Shown here: positions 9,042 to 17,515 of the stretch, piece after piece | Numbering within the stretch: position 1 is the stretch's first letter | Layout of the letters: every line of letters starts with the position of its first letter | Source: an uncultured Coriobacteriaceae bacterium | GTDB taxonomy: Bacteria > Actinomycetota > Coriobacteriia > Coriobacteriales > Atopobiaceae | Reading direction: 5' to 3' | DNA length: 64,000 nucleotides | Assembly (NCBI GenBank): GCA_902780305.1 | Contig: CACZFB010000003.1 | Coordinates: forward strand, 1 to 64,000 | The notes under the pieces: model-generated | Seen by the model: only the letters and a program-made list of their open reading frames with translations | Database searches by the model: none | Told to the model about the DNA's origin: nothing | Made by a program: the position numbers and the translations under genes

Positions 9042-10229
9042 ATGAAGACCAACATTACCATCGACACCAAGAAGGCCGCGATTGCTCTTGCCATCACCGG
9101 CGCACTGCTGGGCGGTTCCGCCCTCGCCATTACCGGCTCGGGTGCGATTGGAAAGCACCCGGCCCTGAGTCAGGCCCAGATTCAAGAGGCGGTTCGCACC
9201 GTAATCGCCGACGAGGGCGGGGGAACGAAGGCCGCAGCCGCCACAGACAACGGTGCAGTTGCCGACGAGTACGCACTGGCTGCGGACCAGGCACCCGCAA
9301 GCGCTGCCGACACGAGCCCCGCCGCGGCTGCCGCCGACGACGTCAGCGACTACGCAGACTACGGTACCGATGACTACGACGTGAGCGACTACGACATCGA
9401 CGACTACGATACCAGCGACTACGGCGACGGCACCGACGACCTGGGCGACGACTGGACGAGCGAGGGCTACGACGACAGCGATTACGGCGAGGGCAGCGAC
9501 GACCTGGACGACTACTGGGCAGACGACGATTACGACTACAGCAACTATGCGGACGACGACGCGTCGACCGAGGATGAGGCCACCGACGCCGATAACGAGG
9601 TGGATTACGACAACGACGATGTCAACGAGAACCAGGTTGCAGTAGTCGAGGAGGGTTCCGAGGAGCGGGCCGAGGAGGAGGCTGCCGAGGCTGAGGAGCA
9701 GAAGAAGGCCGAGGCCGAGAAGAAGGCCGCCGAGGCAGCTGCTAAGGCCGAGGCTGAGAAGAAGGCCGCTGAGGAGAAGGCTGAGGCCGAGCGCAAGGCC
9801 GCCGAAGAGGCCGCCAAGGCCGAGGCTGAGCGTGCGGCAAAGCAGGCCGCAAAGGAGGCCGAGGCGCGCGCCGCCCAGGAGGCTAACGCGGCAAACGAGG
9901 AGCGTGTGGCGGCTATGACCGGGCTTTCCGAGGCCAACCGCGCCAAGCTGGTAAAGCTCTACAACAAGCGTGACAAGCTCACCAGAGCCGGCAAGGACAT
10001 TCCCGAGGCGCTTCTCGCAAGCATCCAGAAGCTCGAGGCCAAGGCCGCCAAGGCCGCTCAAAAGGCCCAGGAAGCTCAGCAGGCCCAGCAGGCCCAGCAG
10101 GCCCAGCAGGCCCAGCAGGCTCAGGAAGCCCAGGCCTCCCAGCAGGCTCAGGCCACGCAGACCACCCAGCCGGCACCTGCCGCCTCCACCACCACACAGA
10201 CAAGCGAGACCGTGGTCGTGAGCGAGTAG
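9042..10229 (+). CDS. Exported low-complexity protein with Asp/Tyr-rich and coiled-coil regions
   Basis: A 395-residue protein with no recognised catalytic domain. An N-terminal hydrophobic helix (about 12-32) is a signal peptide or anchor. Residues about 110-205 are extremely acidic and Tyr-rich (DYDVSDYDIDDYDTSDYGD). Residues about 205-300 form an Ala/Glu/Lys coiled coil like TolA, and a Gln/Ala tail (about 345-375) is encoded by five tandem 9-base units near 10078-10122. There is no Cys and no sorting signal. The ribosome binding site is GGAAGG. It follows the two-component system and probably belongs to its regulon, given the direct repeat at 8930-8947. The acidic block could bind cations, but that is speculation. 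Confidence 0.75.
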   Translation: MKTNITIDTKKAAIALAITGALLGGSALAITGSGAIGKHPALSQAQIQEAVRTVIADEGGGTKAAAATDNGAVADEYALAADQAPASAADTSPAAAAADDVSDYADYGTDDYDVSDYDIDDYDTSDYGDGTDDLGDDWTSEGYDDSDYGEGSDDLDDYWADDDYDYSNYADDDASTEDEATDADNEVDYDNDDVNENQVAVVEEGSEERAEEEAAEAEEQKKAEAEKKAAEAAAKAEAEKKAAEEKAEAERKAAEEAAKAEAERAAKQAAKEAEARAAQEANAANEERVAAMTGLSEANRAKLVKLYNKRDKLTRAGKDIPEALLASIQKLEAKAAKAAQKAQEAQQAQQAQQAQQAQQAQEAQASQQAQATQTTQPAPAASTTTQTSETVVVSE

Positions 10230-10240
10230 CCAACAACGGT

Positions 10241-10306
10241 CAATCAAAAGGGGTTGCCCCCATCGATAGGTCGCGACCCATCGATGGGGGTTACCCCTTT
10301 CGATTG
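10241..10306. repeat. Family-C long palindrome
   Basis: A nearly perfect inverted repeat of about 66 bases: outer parts CAATC and GATTG, then AAAGGGGT and ACCCCTTT, then CCCCCATCGAT and ATCGATGGGGG, meeting at GGTCGCGACC. It follows the exported-protein gene. Related elements lie at 16304, 31681, 40436, 51242 and 55410. It probably acts as a terminator, though it has no clear T-run. Confidence 0.6.
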
Positions 10307-10481
10307 ACGCCAAAGCCCCTCTCGGTCGACCTTGTTTCAAAACATTCGCAATATCGTGCGCATTCCGTGGACTTTAACGTTTCTAATGCGAAAACTTGAC
10401 AAAAGCATGCTGCACGACAACCCATTTCGGCATACAATGCCTTCCAGTTTTTGTAAGTCCGAGTTATCGATTGGATGTGTC

Positions 10482-10721
10482 ATGCGCAAGATCAAGCAGT
10501 TCGACGGCAAGCGTCACGTCTACGATACCGAGAAGTCTACCGAGCTCGGTACGCGTGCCTTCGGCGAGTTTGGCGATCCCGCTGGTTACGAGGAGACCCT
10601 CTACCAGAACAAGCAGGGATTCTACTTCGTAATGGGCAAGGGTGGCGACCAGTCCCCCTACGCCGAGGGAGAGGACATCCGTCCCCTCTCTGAGGACGAG
10701 GCATCTGCCTGGCAGGCATAG
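10482..10721 (+). CDS. Small conserved-looking protein of unknown function
   Basis: A 79-residue cytoplasmic protein beginning MRKIKQFDGKRHVYDTEK. It contains a compact pattern (GEFGDPAGYEETLYQNKQG then FYFVMGKGGDQSPYAEGEDI) that looks like a small folded beta-rich domain rather than random sequence. I do not recognise the family with certainty. The start is the ATG at 10482; an in-frame upstream extension has no ribosome binding site. A weak promoter (-35 CTGCAC at 10410-10415, -10 TACAAT at 10433-10438, 17-base spacing) lies upstream. The inverted repeat at 10751-10787 separates it from the thioesterase operon. Confidence 0.6.
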   Translation: MRKIKQFDGKRHVYDTEKSTELGTRAFGEFGDPAGYEETLYQNKQGFYFVMGKGGDQSPYAEGEDIRPLSEDEASAWQA

Positions 10722-10750
10722 CATCGCTTACGCCTCGCGTTTTGCCATCT

Positions 10751-10787
10751 ACTTGGGCGCATGGCCACTACGGTCGTGCGCCCAAGT
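10751..10787 (+). terminator. Hairpin after the small unknown gene
   Basis: Perfect 11-base arms ACTTGGGCGCA and TGCGCCCAAGT around 15 bases, 30 bases beyond the stop codon. It is followed by CTTGT rather than a full T-run, so termination strength is uncertain. Confidence 0.45.
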
Positions 10788-10820
10788 CTTGTAAGGAGGG
10801 GTTCGGGAAGGGAGATTCGC

Positions 10821-11234
10821 ATGATTGGGGAGGACTGTCCCATAGCCGAGGTGCGCGAATACTTTGGCAACGACCGCTTTGCCACCGAGGCATGCGGTTG
10901 CGAGGTGCTGGAGGCGGGCCCTGGCCACGCGGTGTGCGCGTTTGACGTGGGTCCCATCCATCGCAACGCCCAGGGCAACATAATGGGCGGTGCAATCTTT
11001 ACGCTGGCGGACTTCGCGCTGGCAATTGCGTGTAACATTGGTGAGCACCCCACGGTGTCGGTGAGCAACACGATCGAGTTTATGAGCGCGGCACGCGGCT
11101 CGCGCCTCATTGCCACGTGTGACGCGCACAAGAGCGGTCGGTCGCTGGGCTTCTACACCGTGGACGTGCGCGACGAGCTCAACACGCCCGTGGCGCGCAT
11201 GAGTGCCACGTGCTTTAGACGTGCCAACGCGTAG
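10821..11234 (+). CDS. PaaI-like hotdog-fold thioesterase
   Basis: A 137-residue protein of the PaaI/YbgC-like hotdog superfamily, which hydrolyses acyl-CoA or related thioesters as a tetramer. The diagnostic core is RNAQGNIMGGAIFTLADFALA, with the NIMGGAIFTLAD box carrying the active-site Asn-x-x-x-Gly and acidic residue. The second half shows SVSNTIEFMSAA and a C-terminal beta-strand (YTVDVRDELNTPVARMSATC). The start at 10821 has AAGGGAG upstream. The helicase gene follows 51 bases later on the same strand. The substrate cannot be read from the sequence. Confidence 0.85.
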   Translation: MIGEDCPIAEVREYFGNDRFATEACGCEVLEAGPGHAVCAFDVGPIHRNAQGNIMGGAIFTLADFALAIACNIGEHPTVSVSNTIEFMSAARGSRLIATCDAHKSGRSLGFYTVDVRDELNTPVARMSATCFRRANA

Positions 11235-11285
11235 TTGGCCAAAGACGGGGCCTGCGACGGCAGGCGAGCGCATAGCGGAGGGCTG

Positions 11286-13406
11286 ATGGAACAGGACGCC
11301 ACGTTTATTGAGGAGCAGGAGCACCTCAACGAGGTCTACAACACCATCCTGGCGTTGCGAGACGAGCTTGCGCAGGAGCTCGAGGTGCACCAGGCCGAGA
11401 TGGCCCAGGACCTGCGCGACATGAGCGAGGAGCTGCGTCCCGACGTCGCCGGCATCGAGGCCGACGAGGCCATGGAGACCCTTGCCGCCATCGAGACGCT
11501 CAACAGCGTAATCGACGCGTACAACCAGCGGCGCGACTTTGCCATGGAGCGCATGCAGCGCGTGCTCGCGCTCATTCGCCAGCCGTACTTTGCCAAGGTG
11601 CGCCTGCAAATGCGTCCCGGCCGTCCCGCGCGCGACGTGTACATTGGCGCCGTGGGTCTTATGGACAACAGCCGCAACCCCATAGTCGTGGACTGGCGCA
11701 GCCCCGTTGCCGAGACGTACTACAAGCAGGAGAACGGCCCCACCTCGTTCGTGGTGGACGGGCGCGTGCGCAACGTGGTGCTCGAGCTGCGGCGGCAGTT
11801 CGACATCGAGCGCAACGTGCTGCGTATGTACTTCGACACCACGGTGGCAATCCAGGACTCGCTGCTTTTGGGCGCGCTCAAGCGGCATCACACGCAAAAG
11901 CTTCAGGCCATAACGGCCACCATCCAACGCGAGCAAAACGAGGTCGTTCGCCACGAGGACGTGGGGGCCCTGCTGGTAAGCGGCATCGCGGGCAGTGGCA
12001 AGACCTCGGTGCTGCTGCAACGCATCGCGTACTTGTTCTATCAGGAGCGCGAGCACCTGCGACCCGAGCAGGTAAGCCTGTTTACGCCCAACGCCGTGTT
12101 CGAGCACTACATCGACTCGGTGCTGCCCAGCCTGGGCGAGACGAACCCGCGCGTGTACACTTGGCGGACCTTCGTGGAGGAGCAGGGCCTAGGCGGCCGG
12201 GATGCGGGAGCAAACGCCGACCCCGCGTCGCTGCGCGCGCTGGAGGACGGCCTGCAAACGCTTGAGGTCGAGCTCGAAGACCTGCAGGACATTCGCATGG
12301 ACGGCGAGGTGCTGCTCAAGCCGAGCCAGATTGTCAGCGCGCTGCAAAAGTTCTCCCAGTTCCCGTTTGGTCCGCGCCGCCTCACGCTTACGCGAGACGA
12401 GTTGCACGACCGCCTGGAGCGGCGCTTCTCGACCCTCGCACGGCGAGAGGACCTGCAGGAGCGCATGCTGCTGCTGGACGTGGACGAGCAGAGCCAGATC
12501 TTTGGCGAGACCATAGACCCCTCCACCCAAAAGGAGGTCGTGGCATGCACCAGAACGTACGTGGAGCACCTGTTTGCCGGTGCGCACGACCTTATTGACT
12601 CCTGCGAGTGGCTACGCTTCGACCGCATTGGGTCGCGCATGCTGGGCGGCAAGTCGCTGAGCGCGTGCGAGTGGCTGTGGCTGCGTCTGGTAATGTGCGG
12701 CTACGGCGCAAAGGAGATACGCTACGTGTATATCGACGAGGTGCAGGACTACACGGTGGCGCAGCTCATGCTCCTCTCGCGGTTCTACTCTCGGGCGCAC
12801 TTCCTGCTGCTGGGCGATGCCAACCAGGCCATCGCCGAGGGAACGGCCTCCTGGGACCAAATTCGCAGCGTGTTCGCGGACGCATGCGGCGGTGTGGACG
12901 AGTGTGCTCTGCGCACGAGCTACCGTTCGTCGCCCGAGATAACCAACCTGTTTAGCAGCCTGCTTACCGAGGAGGAGCGCGGTACGCTCTCGTCGGTGCG
13001 CCGGGCGGGCGTGGAGCCGCGCATCGAGGCATTTGGCAATACGGACGCCTACGTGGCGGCGCTGCGGGAGGTTGCCGAGCAGGCGGCCGAGGCCGAGGGG
13101 CTTACGGCCATCGTGGCGGCGGACGGCCGACGGGTGAGCTGGCTGTCCAAGCAGCTGGGCGACCGGGTACGGGTGGTGCGCAAGAGCGACGTGCTGCCCG
13201 AATCCGGTGTGGTGCTGCTGGACCTGTCGTTGGCCAAGGGGCTGGAGTTCGACCACGTGGTGGTGCCCGATGCGCAGGAAGAGGTCTATGCAAACGTGCC
13301 GCTGGCTCGCAGACGGCTGTACACGGCAATCTCGCGTGCCATGCACGAGGTCACGATCTTCTCGCAGGGGCCGCTCACGCCGCTGCTGGGAGAGCAGGAG
13401 GGCTAG
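11286..13406 (+). CDS. HelD-like UvrD/Rep superfamily 1 helicase
   Basis: A 706-residue SF1 ATPase of the HelD type; HelD uses ATP to remove stalled RNA polymerase from nucleic acid. The N-terminal coiled coil (about 1-110) is typical of HelD and absent from UvrD. Helicase motifs in order: motif I GIAGSGKTSVLLQRI (about 235-250), Walker B YVYIDEVQDYTVAQLMLL (about 480), motif III LLGDANQAIAEG, motif IV SYRSSPEITNLFSS, motif V LAKGLEFDHVVVPDA and motif VI RRRLYTAISRAMHEV. The start has GGAGGGCTG upstream, whereas the longer reading frame lacks a ribosome binding site. Only two bases separate it from the exonuclease gene, so the two are co-expressed. Confidence 0.85.
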   Translation: MEQDATFIEEQEHLNEVYNTILALRDELAQELEVHQAEMAQDLRDMSEELRPDVAGIEADEAMETLAAIETLNSVIDAYNQRRDFAMERMQRVLALIRQPYFAKVRLQMRPGRPARDVYIGAVGLMDNSRNPIVVDWRSPVAETYYKQENGPTSFVVDGRVRNVVLELRRQFDIERNVLRMYFDTTVAIQDSLLLGALKRHHTQKLQAITATIQREQNEVVRHEDVGALLVSGIAGSGKTSVLLQRIAYLFYQEREHLRPEQVSLFTPNAVFEHYIDSVLPSLGETNPRVYTWRTFVEEQGLGGRDAGANADPASLRALEDGLQTLEVELEDLQDIRMDGEVLLKPSQIVSALQKFSQFPFGPRRLTLTRDELHDRLERRFSTLARREDLQERMLLLDVDEQSQIFGETIDPSTQKEVVACTRTYVEHLFAGAHDLIDSCEWLRFDRIGSRMLGGKSLSACEWLWLRLVMCGYGAKEIRYVYIDEVQDYTVAQLMLLSRFYSRAHFLLLGDANQAIAEGTASWDQIRSVFADACGGVDECALRTSYRSSPEITNLFSSLLTEEERGTLSSVRRAGVEPRIEAFGNTDAYVAALREVAEQAAEAEGLTAIVAADGRRVSWLSKQLGDRVRVVRKSDVLPESGVVLLDLSLAKGLEFDHVVVPDAQEEVYANVPLARRRLYTAISRAMHEVTIFSQGPLTPLLGEQEG

Positions 13407-13408
13407 CC

Positions 13409-14386
13409 ATGAACTTGCCTCAGGCAATAGAGCACGCAAACACGCTGGTAATCCCGGCGTTTTTGGCAGACGACCTAGCGCGCACAGCCGAGCGCGAGAA
13501 GAACGAGGAAGCCATCGGCCTACTCACGCAGGCGTGGATGGAGGCACCGCTGGGTGCCGAACCGTTCCACTTCGACCTCGTGCGGGGGCTCGCCGACCGC
13601 AACCGCGAGCTGTGCGACCTTATTGGTGTGAGCAAGTTGCGCGACGTGCGCGGCACGAGCCTCGCGCAGCGCCTGGCCGACGATGACATCCTTGCGGGCT
13701 GCGCGGCCTTACAGCACCGCGAGGTGTTGGCGGTACGTCGCAGCGCCGGGCCGGGCCTGCGTGACATGGGCGTGGCCTACGTCGAGGCGCCGGTGTCCGG
13801 CATGGTGGCCGGCGTGGACATCGAGACTACCGAGCGTTATCCCGACCGCGGCTACATTATTAACGTGGGTATGCAGTTTGTGCGGCTGGCTCCCAAGGGG
13901 AAGGCCAGCGCGTGGTGCGCGGCCTATTGCGGCCTGCCCGCGCAGTACGAGCAGGAGGGCGTCCCGCTTGCGCAGATTCACCACATCGGGTGGGGCGACC
14001 TGGCTGGGAAGAAGCCCTTTAGAGAGAATCGCGAGCTGCAGGCGGCGCTACTCAAGGCGATGGAGACCTACCCTTACCTGGCGCACAACGCCGCATTCGA
14101 GGACTCGTGGTTTATGCTGCACCTTAACGGTTATGCCGAGGGACGCAAGGCTGGGCGCATCGTGGTGGTGGACACGCGCGACATCTGCCGGCGTATCGAC
14201 CCCGAGGTTCGCACGCTGCCGCACGACTCCAAGCCGGCCGCGCTGGAAACCTGGGCGCGCCGTCGCAAGGTCCTCTCGGCAAAGCAGAAGGAGCGGCATT
14301 TGGGTCTGGACGACGTGGACCTCATGTTCCGCACCGTGCAGGCTGAGTTCGCCGAACGCAGTATGTTCGCCGACTCGCAAAACTGA
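13409..14386 (+). CDS. DnaQ-like DEDD 3'-5' exonuclease
   Basis: A 325-residue protein whose C-terminal two thirds carry an exonuclease fold. Visible catalytic elements are GVDIETTERYPDRG (Asp-x-Glu), YLAHNAAFEDSWFM (second Asp) and RHLGLDDVDLMF, which fits the His/Asp end of the DEDDh class. The N-terminal 130 residues are helical and unfamiliar. The start at 13409 has GGAGGGCTAGCC in front. It is immediately downstream of the helicase gene, which suggests shared work on nucleic acid, possibly at stalled transcription or damaged DNA; that link is inference. The TGA stop forms the start of a family-A palindrome. Confidence 0.8.
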   Translation: MNLPQAIEHANTLVIPAFLADDLARTAEREKNEEAIGLLTQAWMEAPLGAEPFHFDLVRGLADRNRELCDLIGVSKLRDVRGTSLAQRLADDDILAGCAALQHREVLAVRRSAGPGLRDMGVAYVEAPVSGMVAGVDIETTERYPDRGYIINVGMQFVRLAPKGKASAWCAAYCGLPAQYEQEGVPLAQIHHIGWGDLAGKKPFRENRELQAALLKAMETYPYLAHNAAFEDSWFMLHLNGYAEGRKAGRIVVVDTRDICRRIDPEVRTLPHDSKPAALETWARRRKVLSAKQKERHLGLDDVDLMFRTVQAEFAERSMFADSQN

Positions 14387-14412
14387 GAAAAGGGGCCAAA
14401 CCCCTTTTCTCG
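14384..14412. terminator. Family-A palindrome fused to the exonuclease stop codon
   Basis: Arms TGAGAAAAGGGG and CCCCTTTTCTC(G) around CCAAA. The opening TGA is the stop codon of the exonuclease gene. The last base of the right arm differs from the consensus. Confidence 0.65.
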
Positions 14413-14522
14413 GTCCGCGATAAACACACTTTCTTTCCATTCACGGCACATTTTGTTGCCGTTTGAAGGATAATGTCTTGTGTAGCGCTTAAAGTCCGCA
14501 ACGGAAGAACGGGAGCTTATTC

Positions 14523-15356
14523 ATGCACGAGGACCTTGCGGCCATAACCAGGCGCATGCGCGCCCACATAGTTGCCATGCTGGCGGAGGCGGGCTCGGGC
14601 CACCCGGGCGGCTCGCTCTCCGCCACCGATATCATCGCGACACTCTATTTTTCTCACATGAACGTCGATCCCAACAATCCCGACTGGGAGGACCGGGATC
14701 GATTTGTACTTGGTAAGGGACACGCCGCTCCGGCGCTCTATGCCGCGCTCGCGCTGCGTGGGTTCTTCCCCGAGGAGGACCTGCTCACCGTGCGCAAGAT
14801 TGGGTCGCACCTGCAGGGCCACCCCTGCATGAACACCACGCCCGGCGTGGACATGAGCACCGGCTCGCTGGGCCAGGGCCTCTCGGTGGCCAACGGCATG
14901 GCGCTGGCCGGCCGCATCGACCACAAGGACTACTACGTGTACTGCGTGATGGGCGACGGCGAGATCCAGGAGGGCCAGGTGTGGGAGGCCGCCATGAGCG
15001 CCGCCCACTACGGACTCGACCACCTCATCGCCTTCGTGGACCACAACGGCCTGCAGATCGACGGCTCCAACGACGACGTCATGCGCGTGACGCCCATCGC
15101 GCAGAAGTTCCGCGCGTTTGGGTGGAACGTGCTGGAGGTGGCGGATGGCCACGACCTTCAGGCGCTCGACGAGGCCGTTGCCCAGGCCAAGCGCAACGAG
15201 GGCACGCCCACGGTCATCGTGTGCGAGACCGTAAAGGGCAAGGGCGTCTCGTTTATGGAGAACGAGGTGGACTGGCACGGCGTCGCGCCCACCAAGGAGC
15301 AGGCGAAGGCCGCCCTGGCCGAGATCGAGGCGCCGGACGCGCCGGGCAAGGAGTGA
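14523..15356 (+). CDS. Transketolase, N-terminal (thiamine diphosphate-binding) subunit
   Basis: A 277-residue half-transketolase. It has GSGHPGGSLSATDI near the N-terminus, KGHAAPALYAAL, TGSLGQGLSVANGMALA, and the thiamine diphosphate motif MGDGEIQEGQVWEAAMSA ending in HNGLQIDGSNDDVM. With its partner it moves two-carbon units between sugar phosphates in the non-oxidative pentose phosphate pathway. It ends two bases before the C-terminal subunit gene. Split transketolases are common in Gram-positives and archaea. The ATG at 14523 is preceded by CGGGAGCTTATTC. Confidence 0.93.
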   Translation: MHEDLAAITRRMRAHIVAMLAEAGSGHPGGSLSATDIIATLYFSHMNVDPNNPDWEDRDRFVLGKGHAAPALYAALALRGFFPEEDLLTVRKIGSHLQGHPCMNTTPGVDMSTGSLGQGLSVANGMALAGRIDHKDYYVYCVMGDGEIQEGQVWEAAMSAAHYGLDHLIAFVDHNGLQIDGSNDDVMRVTPIAQKFRAFGWNVLEVADGHDLQALDEAVAQAKRNEGTPTVIVCETVKGKGVSFMENEVDWHGVAPTKEQAKAALAEIEAPDAPGKE

Positions 15357-15358
15357 GC

Positions 15359-16285
15359 ATGAACTCAGCAACTCGCGAGGCATACGGCGCGGCGCTTGCC
15401 GAGCTGGGCAACAAGAACCCCAACGTGGTGGCGCTCGACGCCGACCTGGCCGGCTCCACCAAGTCCGCCACCTTTGGCAAGGCGCACCCCGACCGCTTCT
15501 TCGACATGGGCATCGCCGAGGCCGACATGATTGGCACCGCGGCGGGCCTGGCGACCTGCGGCAAGATTCCTTTCGCGTCGTCGTTCGCCGTGTTCTGCAC
15601 CGGTCGCGCCTTCGAGCAGATTCGCAACTCGGTGTGCAACCCCGAGCTCAACGTTACGGTCGTGGGCAGCCATGCCGGCCCCAGCTGCGGCGAGGACGGC
15701 AGCTCGCACCAGGCCATGGAGGACATCGCCATTATGCGCGCGCTGCCCAACATGTGCGTGGTCGTGCCCGCCGACGACGTGGAGGCGTACGCGGCGACGC
15801 TCGCGCTGGGCGAGTACGTGGGTCCGGCGTACCTGCGCGTGGCGCGTCTGGCGAGCCCCACCATCCACGACGAGGACTACGAGTTCGACCTGCTGCGCGG
15901 AGACCTGCTGCGCGAGGGCGACGACGTTACCGTGGTGGCCTGCGGCATGATGGTCCCGCGCGCCCTGGAGGCTGCCGACCAGCTGGCTGAGCAGGGCATC
16001 TCGGCGCAGGTGGTCAACATGCACACCATCAAGCCCATCGACGGCGAGCTCCTGGAGGCATGCGCGCGCAAGACCGGCAAGGTCATCACCATAGAGGAGG
16101 GCTCCATCGTGGGCGGCCTAGGCACGGCGGTGGCCGAGGTCTTGTCCGAGCGCTACCCGGTGCCCGTGCGCCGCATTGGCGTCAACGACGTCTTTGGCAC
16201 CTCGGGCCCTGGCGCCGCCCTGCTGGACTACTACGGCCTCAACGCCGAGCACATCGTTAAGGTTGCACACGAGCTGTGCGACTAG
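15359..16285 (+). CDS. Transketolase, C-terminal subunit
   Basis: A 308-residue second half of the split transketolase, containing the pyrimidine-binding and C-terminal domains. Features seen: DADLAGSTKSATFGKAHPDRF, MGIAEADMIGTAAGLA with the catalytic Glu, SHAGPSCGEDGSSHQAMEDIA, and the C-terminal EEGSIVGGLGTAVAEVL. It starts two bases after the stop of the first half, so the two subunits should be made together. It also resembles the C-terminal half of DXP synthase, but the pairing with the upstream gene favours transketolase. Confidence 0.93.
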   Translation: MNSATREAYGAALAELGNKNPNVVALDADLAGSTKSATFGKAHPDRFFDMGIAEADMIGTAAGLATCGKIPFASSFAVFCTGRAFEQIRNSVCNPELNVTVVGSHAGPSCGEDGSSHQAMEDIAIMRALPNMCVVVPADDVEAYAATLALGEYVGPAYLRVARLASPTIHDEDYEFDLLRGDLLREGDDVTVVACGMMVPRALEAADQLAEQGISAQVVNMHTIKPIDGELLEACARKTGKVITIEEGSIVGGLGTAVAEVLSERYPVPVRRIGVNDVFGTSGPGAALLDYYGLNAEHIVKVAHELCD

Positions 16286-16303
16286 CGACTCGACCATGTA
16301 GTT

Positions 16304-16343
16304 GGCAGCCCATCGAAGGGGGTAACCCCTTTGATGGGCTGCC
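16304..16343. terminator. Family-C palindrome between convergent genes
   Basis: Outer arms GGCAGCCCATC and GATGGGCTGCC enclose GAAGGGGGT and ACCCCTTT. It lies between the convergent transketolase and membrane-protein genes and could terminate both. Confidence 0.6.
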
Positions 16344-16373
16344 GCTCGTTGGCTGGTCCGTAGCTAGCGGTAG

Positions 16374-17192
16374 CTAGCGGTCCTTAAACTGATCGCTGAA
16401 GTCCGACATCTCGCGCGCCCAGTCAGGCAGGTCCAACTTGCCGGCGTCCGAGATCCAGTCGCTCACGTCGCGGCGAAACTCCTTTTGGTAGCTCGCCCTC
16501 TTCTCGTCCACAACGATGTAGAGGTCCTCCTTGCCGTGCAACGCACGCGAGGCGCGCACAATAATGTGGGCGCTGAGGTATGCCACGCAGGCAAACGAGC
16601 CGATGGCCACGGTTACGTTGAGCATGGTAATAACAGATGGGTTGATGTAGGGCTTGAACTGCGCGAACATCGACGCCTGGAAGGCGTAGAGTGAGACGAG
16701 CGCCGTGGCGAGGTTTACCGACTTGCTGGCCGAGATCAGCGGGCTCTCCAGCTTGCGGTAACGCCACAGGTTGATGATGGAGATAATAAACGTATAGATG
16801 GTGAAGACGCCCACCACGAACACCATGTGGTCGGGGTACGCCTTTGCGGCACTGTTCCCGTTGTTTACCAACAGGCCAATGCCCAAGACAAAAAACGTGA
16901 GGCCCAGCAGCATGTAGCCGCATCGGCGGTATCGCCGCAGTTCCTCTCGGCCATCCTCGGCCTCGTTGCGAATGTAGTAGAGCAGGAGGACTCGGGTTAC
17001 GGTGAGCAGGATGTAGTACAGGGCCAGGACATCGAACCAGATGGACTTGCGCGTGAGGCCGATGAGCGCCTGGTACATGGAGTAGGTGAGGTTGACGCCC
17101 GTGGAGATGTGCACCGAGGCCTCGGCCCTAAACCACAGGTCGGTGCGATAGTCTTTGATAACTTTAAAGATGCGTTCGCGCACCTCACTCAC
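16374..17192 (-). CDS. Integral membrane protein of unknown function
   Basis: A 272-residue protein with about six transmembrane helices (roughly 33-75, 90-112, 123-146, 163-184, 192-214). The cytoplasmic N-terminus is basic (RERIFKVIKDYRTDLWFR), and a soluble C-terminal tail of about 50 residues is charged (GKEDLYIVVDEKRASYQKEF). I do not recognise the family. The start is GTG at 17192 with GATGGGAG upstream on the minus strand. A TATACT -10-like box lies at about 17232-17237. It is a single gene, divergent from the trmB-like gene. Confidence 0.7.
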   Translation of the reverse strand: MSEVRERIFKVIKDYRTDLWFRAEASVHISTGVNLTYSMYQALIGLTRKSIWFDVLALYYILLTVTRVLLLYYIRNEAEDGREELRRYRRCGYMLLGLTFFVLGIGLLVNNGNSAAKAYPDHMVFVVGVFTIYTFIISIINLWRYRKLESPLISASKSVNLATALVSLYAFQASMFAQFKPYINPSVITMLNVTVAIGSFACVAYLSAHIIVRASRALHGKEDLYIVVDEKRASYQKEFRRDVSDWISDAGKLDLPDWAREMSDFSDQFKDR

Positions 17193-17515
17193 GGCAATCT
17201 CCCATCCATGCGGTATGGGGATACTTATGGAGAGTATACATTTTGTGTTGTTCGCCTTGGCACAGCGCTAGACGGGCGGTAGGAAAAACGAGAAGAGGTC
17301 GGTTGGGGGTTGGTTGGGGGTTGCGCATACAAAGGGCGCTCGGCGGTCACGCCCGGCCCGCTCGGGTGTACGCGGGGGACAGTCCCCTGGACAAAGGGGA
17401 CAGTCCCCTGGACACAAGGGACAGTCCCCTGGACACAAGGGACAGTCCCTTGTGTCCCACCCGGTGTGCGACTCGGTTAGAATGGTGTTTCTTTGCGTCG
17501 GGGAAGGGAGTGTCC
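17193..17515. other. Divergent intergenic region with a tandem family-B repeat
   Basis: This 323-base gap lies between divergent genes. The left part probably holds the promoter of the membrane-protein gene. The middle is dominated by the repeat at 17374-17455. The right end has AATGGTGTTT and a GGGAAGGGAG ribosome binding site for the gene at 17516. I see no further gene. Confidence 0.5.
17374..17455. repeat. Family-B tandem array, four copies
   Basis: Four direct copies of GGGACAGTCCC separated by GGACAAA or GGACACAA spacers, with a period of about 21-23 bases. The last copy is inverted at its edge (CCCTTGTGTCCC pairs with GGGACACAAGGG). Each copy is itself a palindrome, so many alternative hairpins are possible upstream of the trmB-like gene. 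Confidence 0.75.

Noticed and set aside
17243-17515. Extended N-terminus of the TrmB-like protein
   Set aside because: The in-frame extension translates the family-B palindromes into KGDSPLD-type repeats; GGGAAGGGAG precedes the ATG at 17516.
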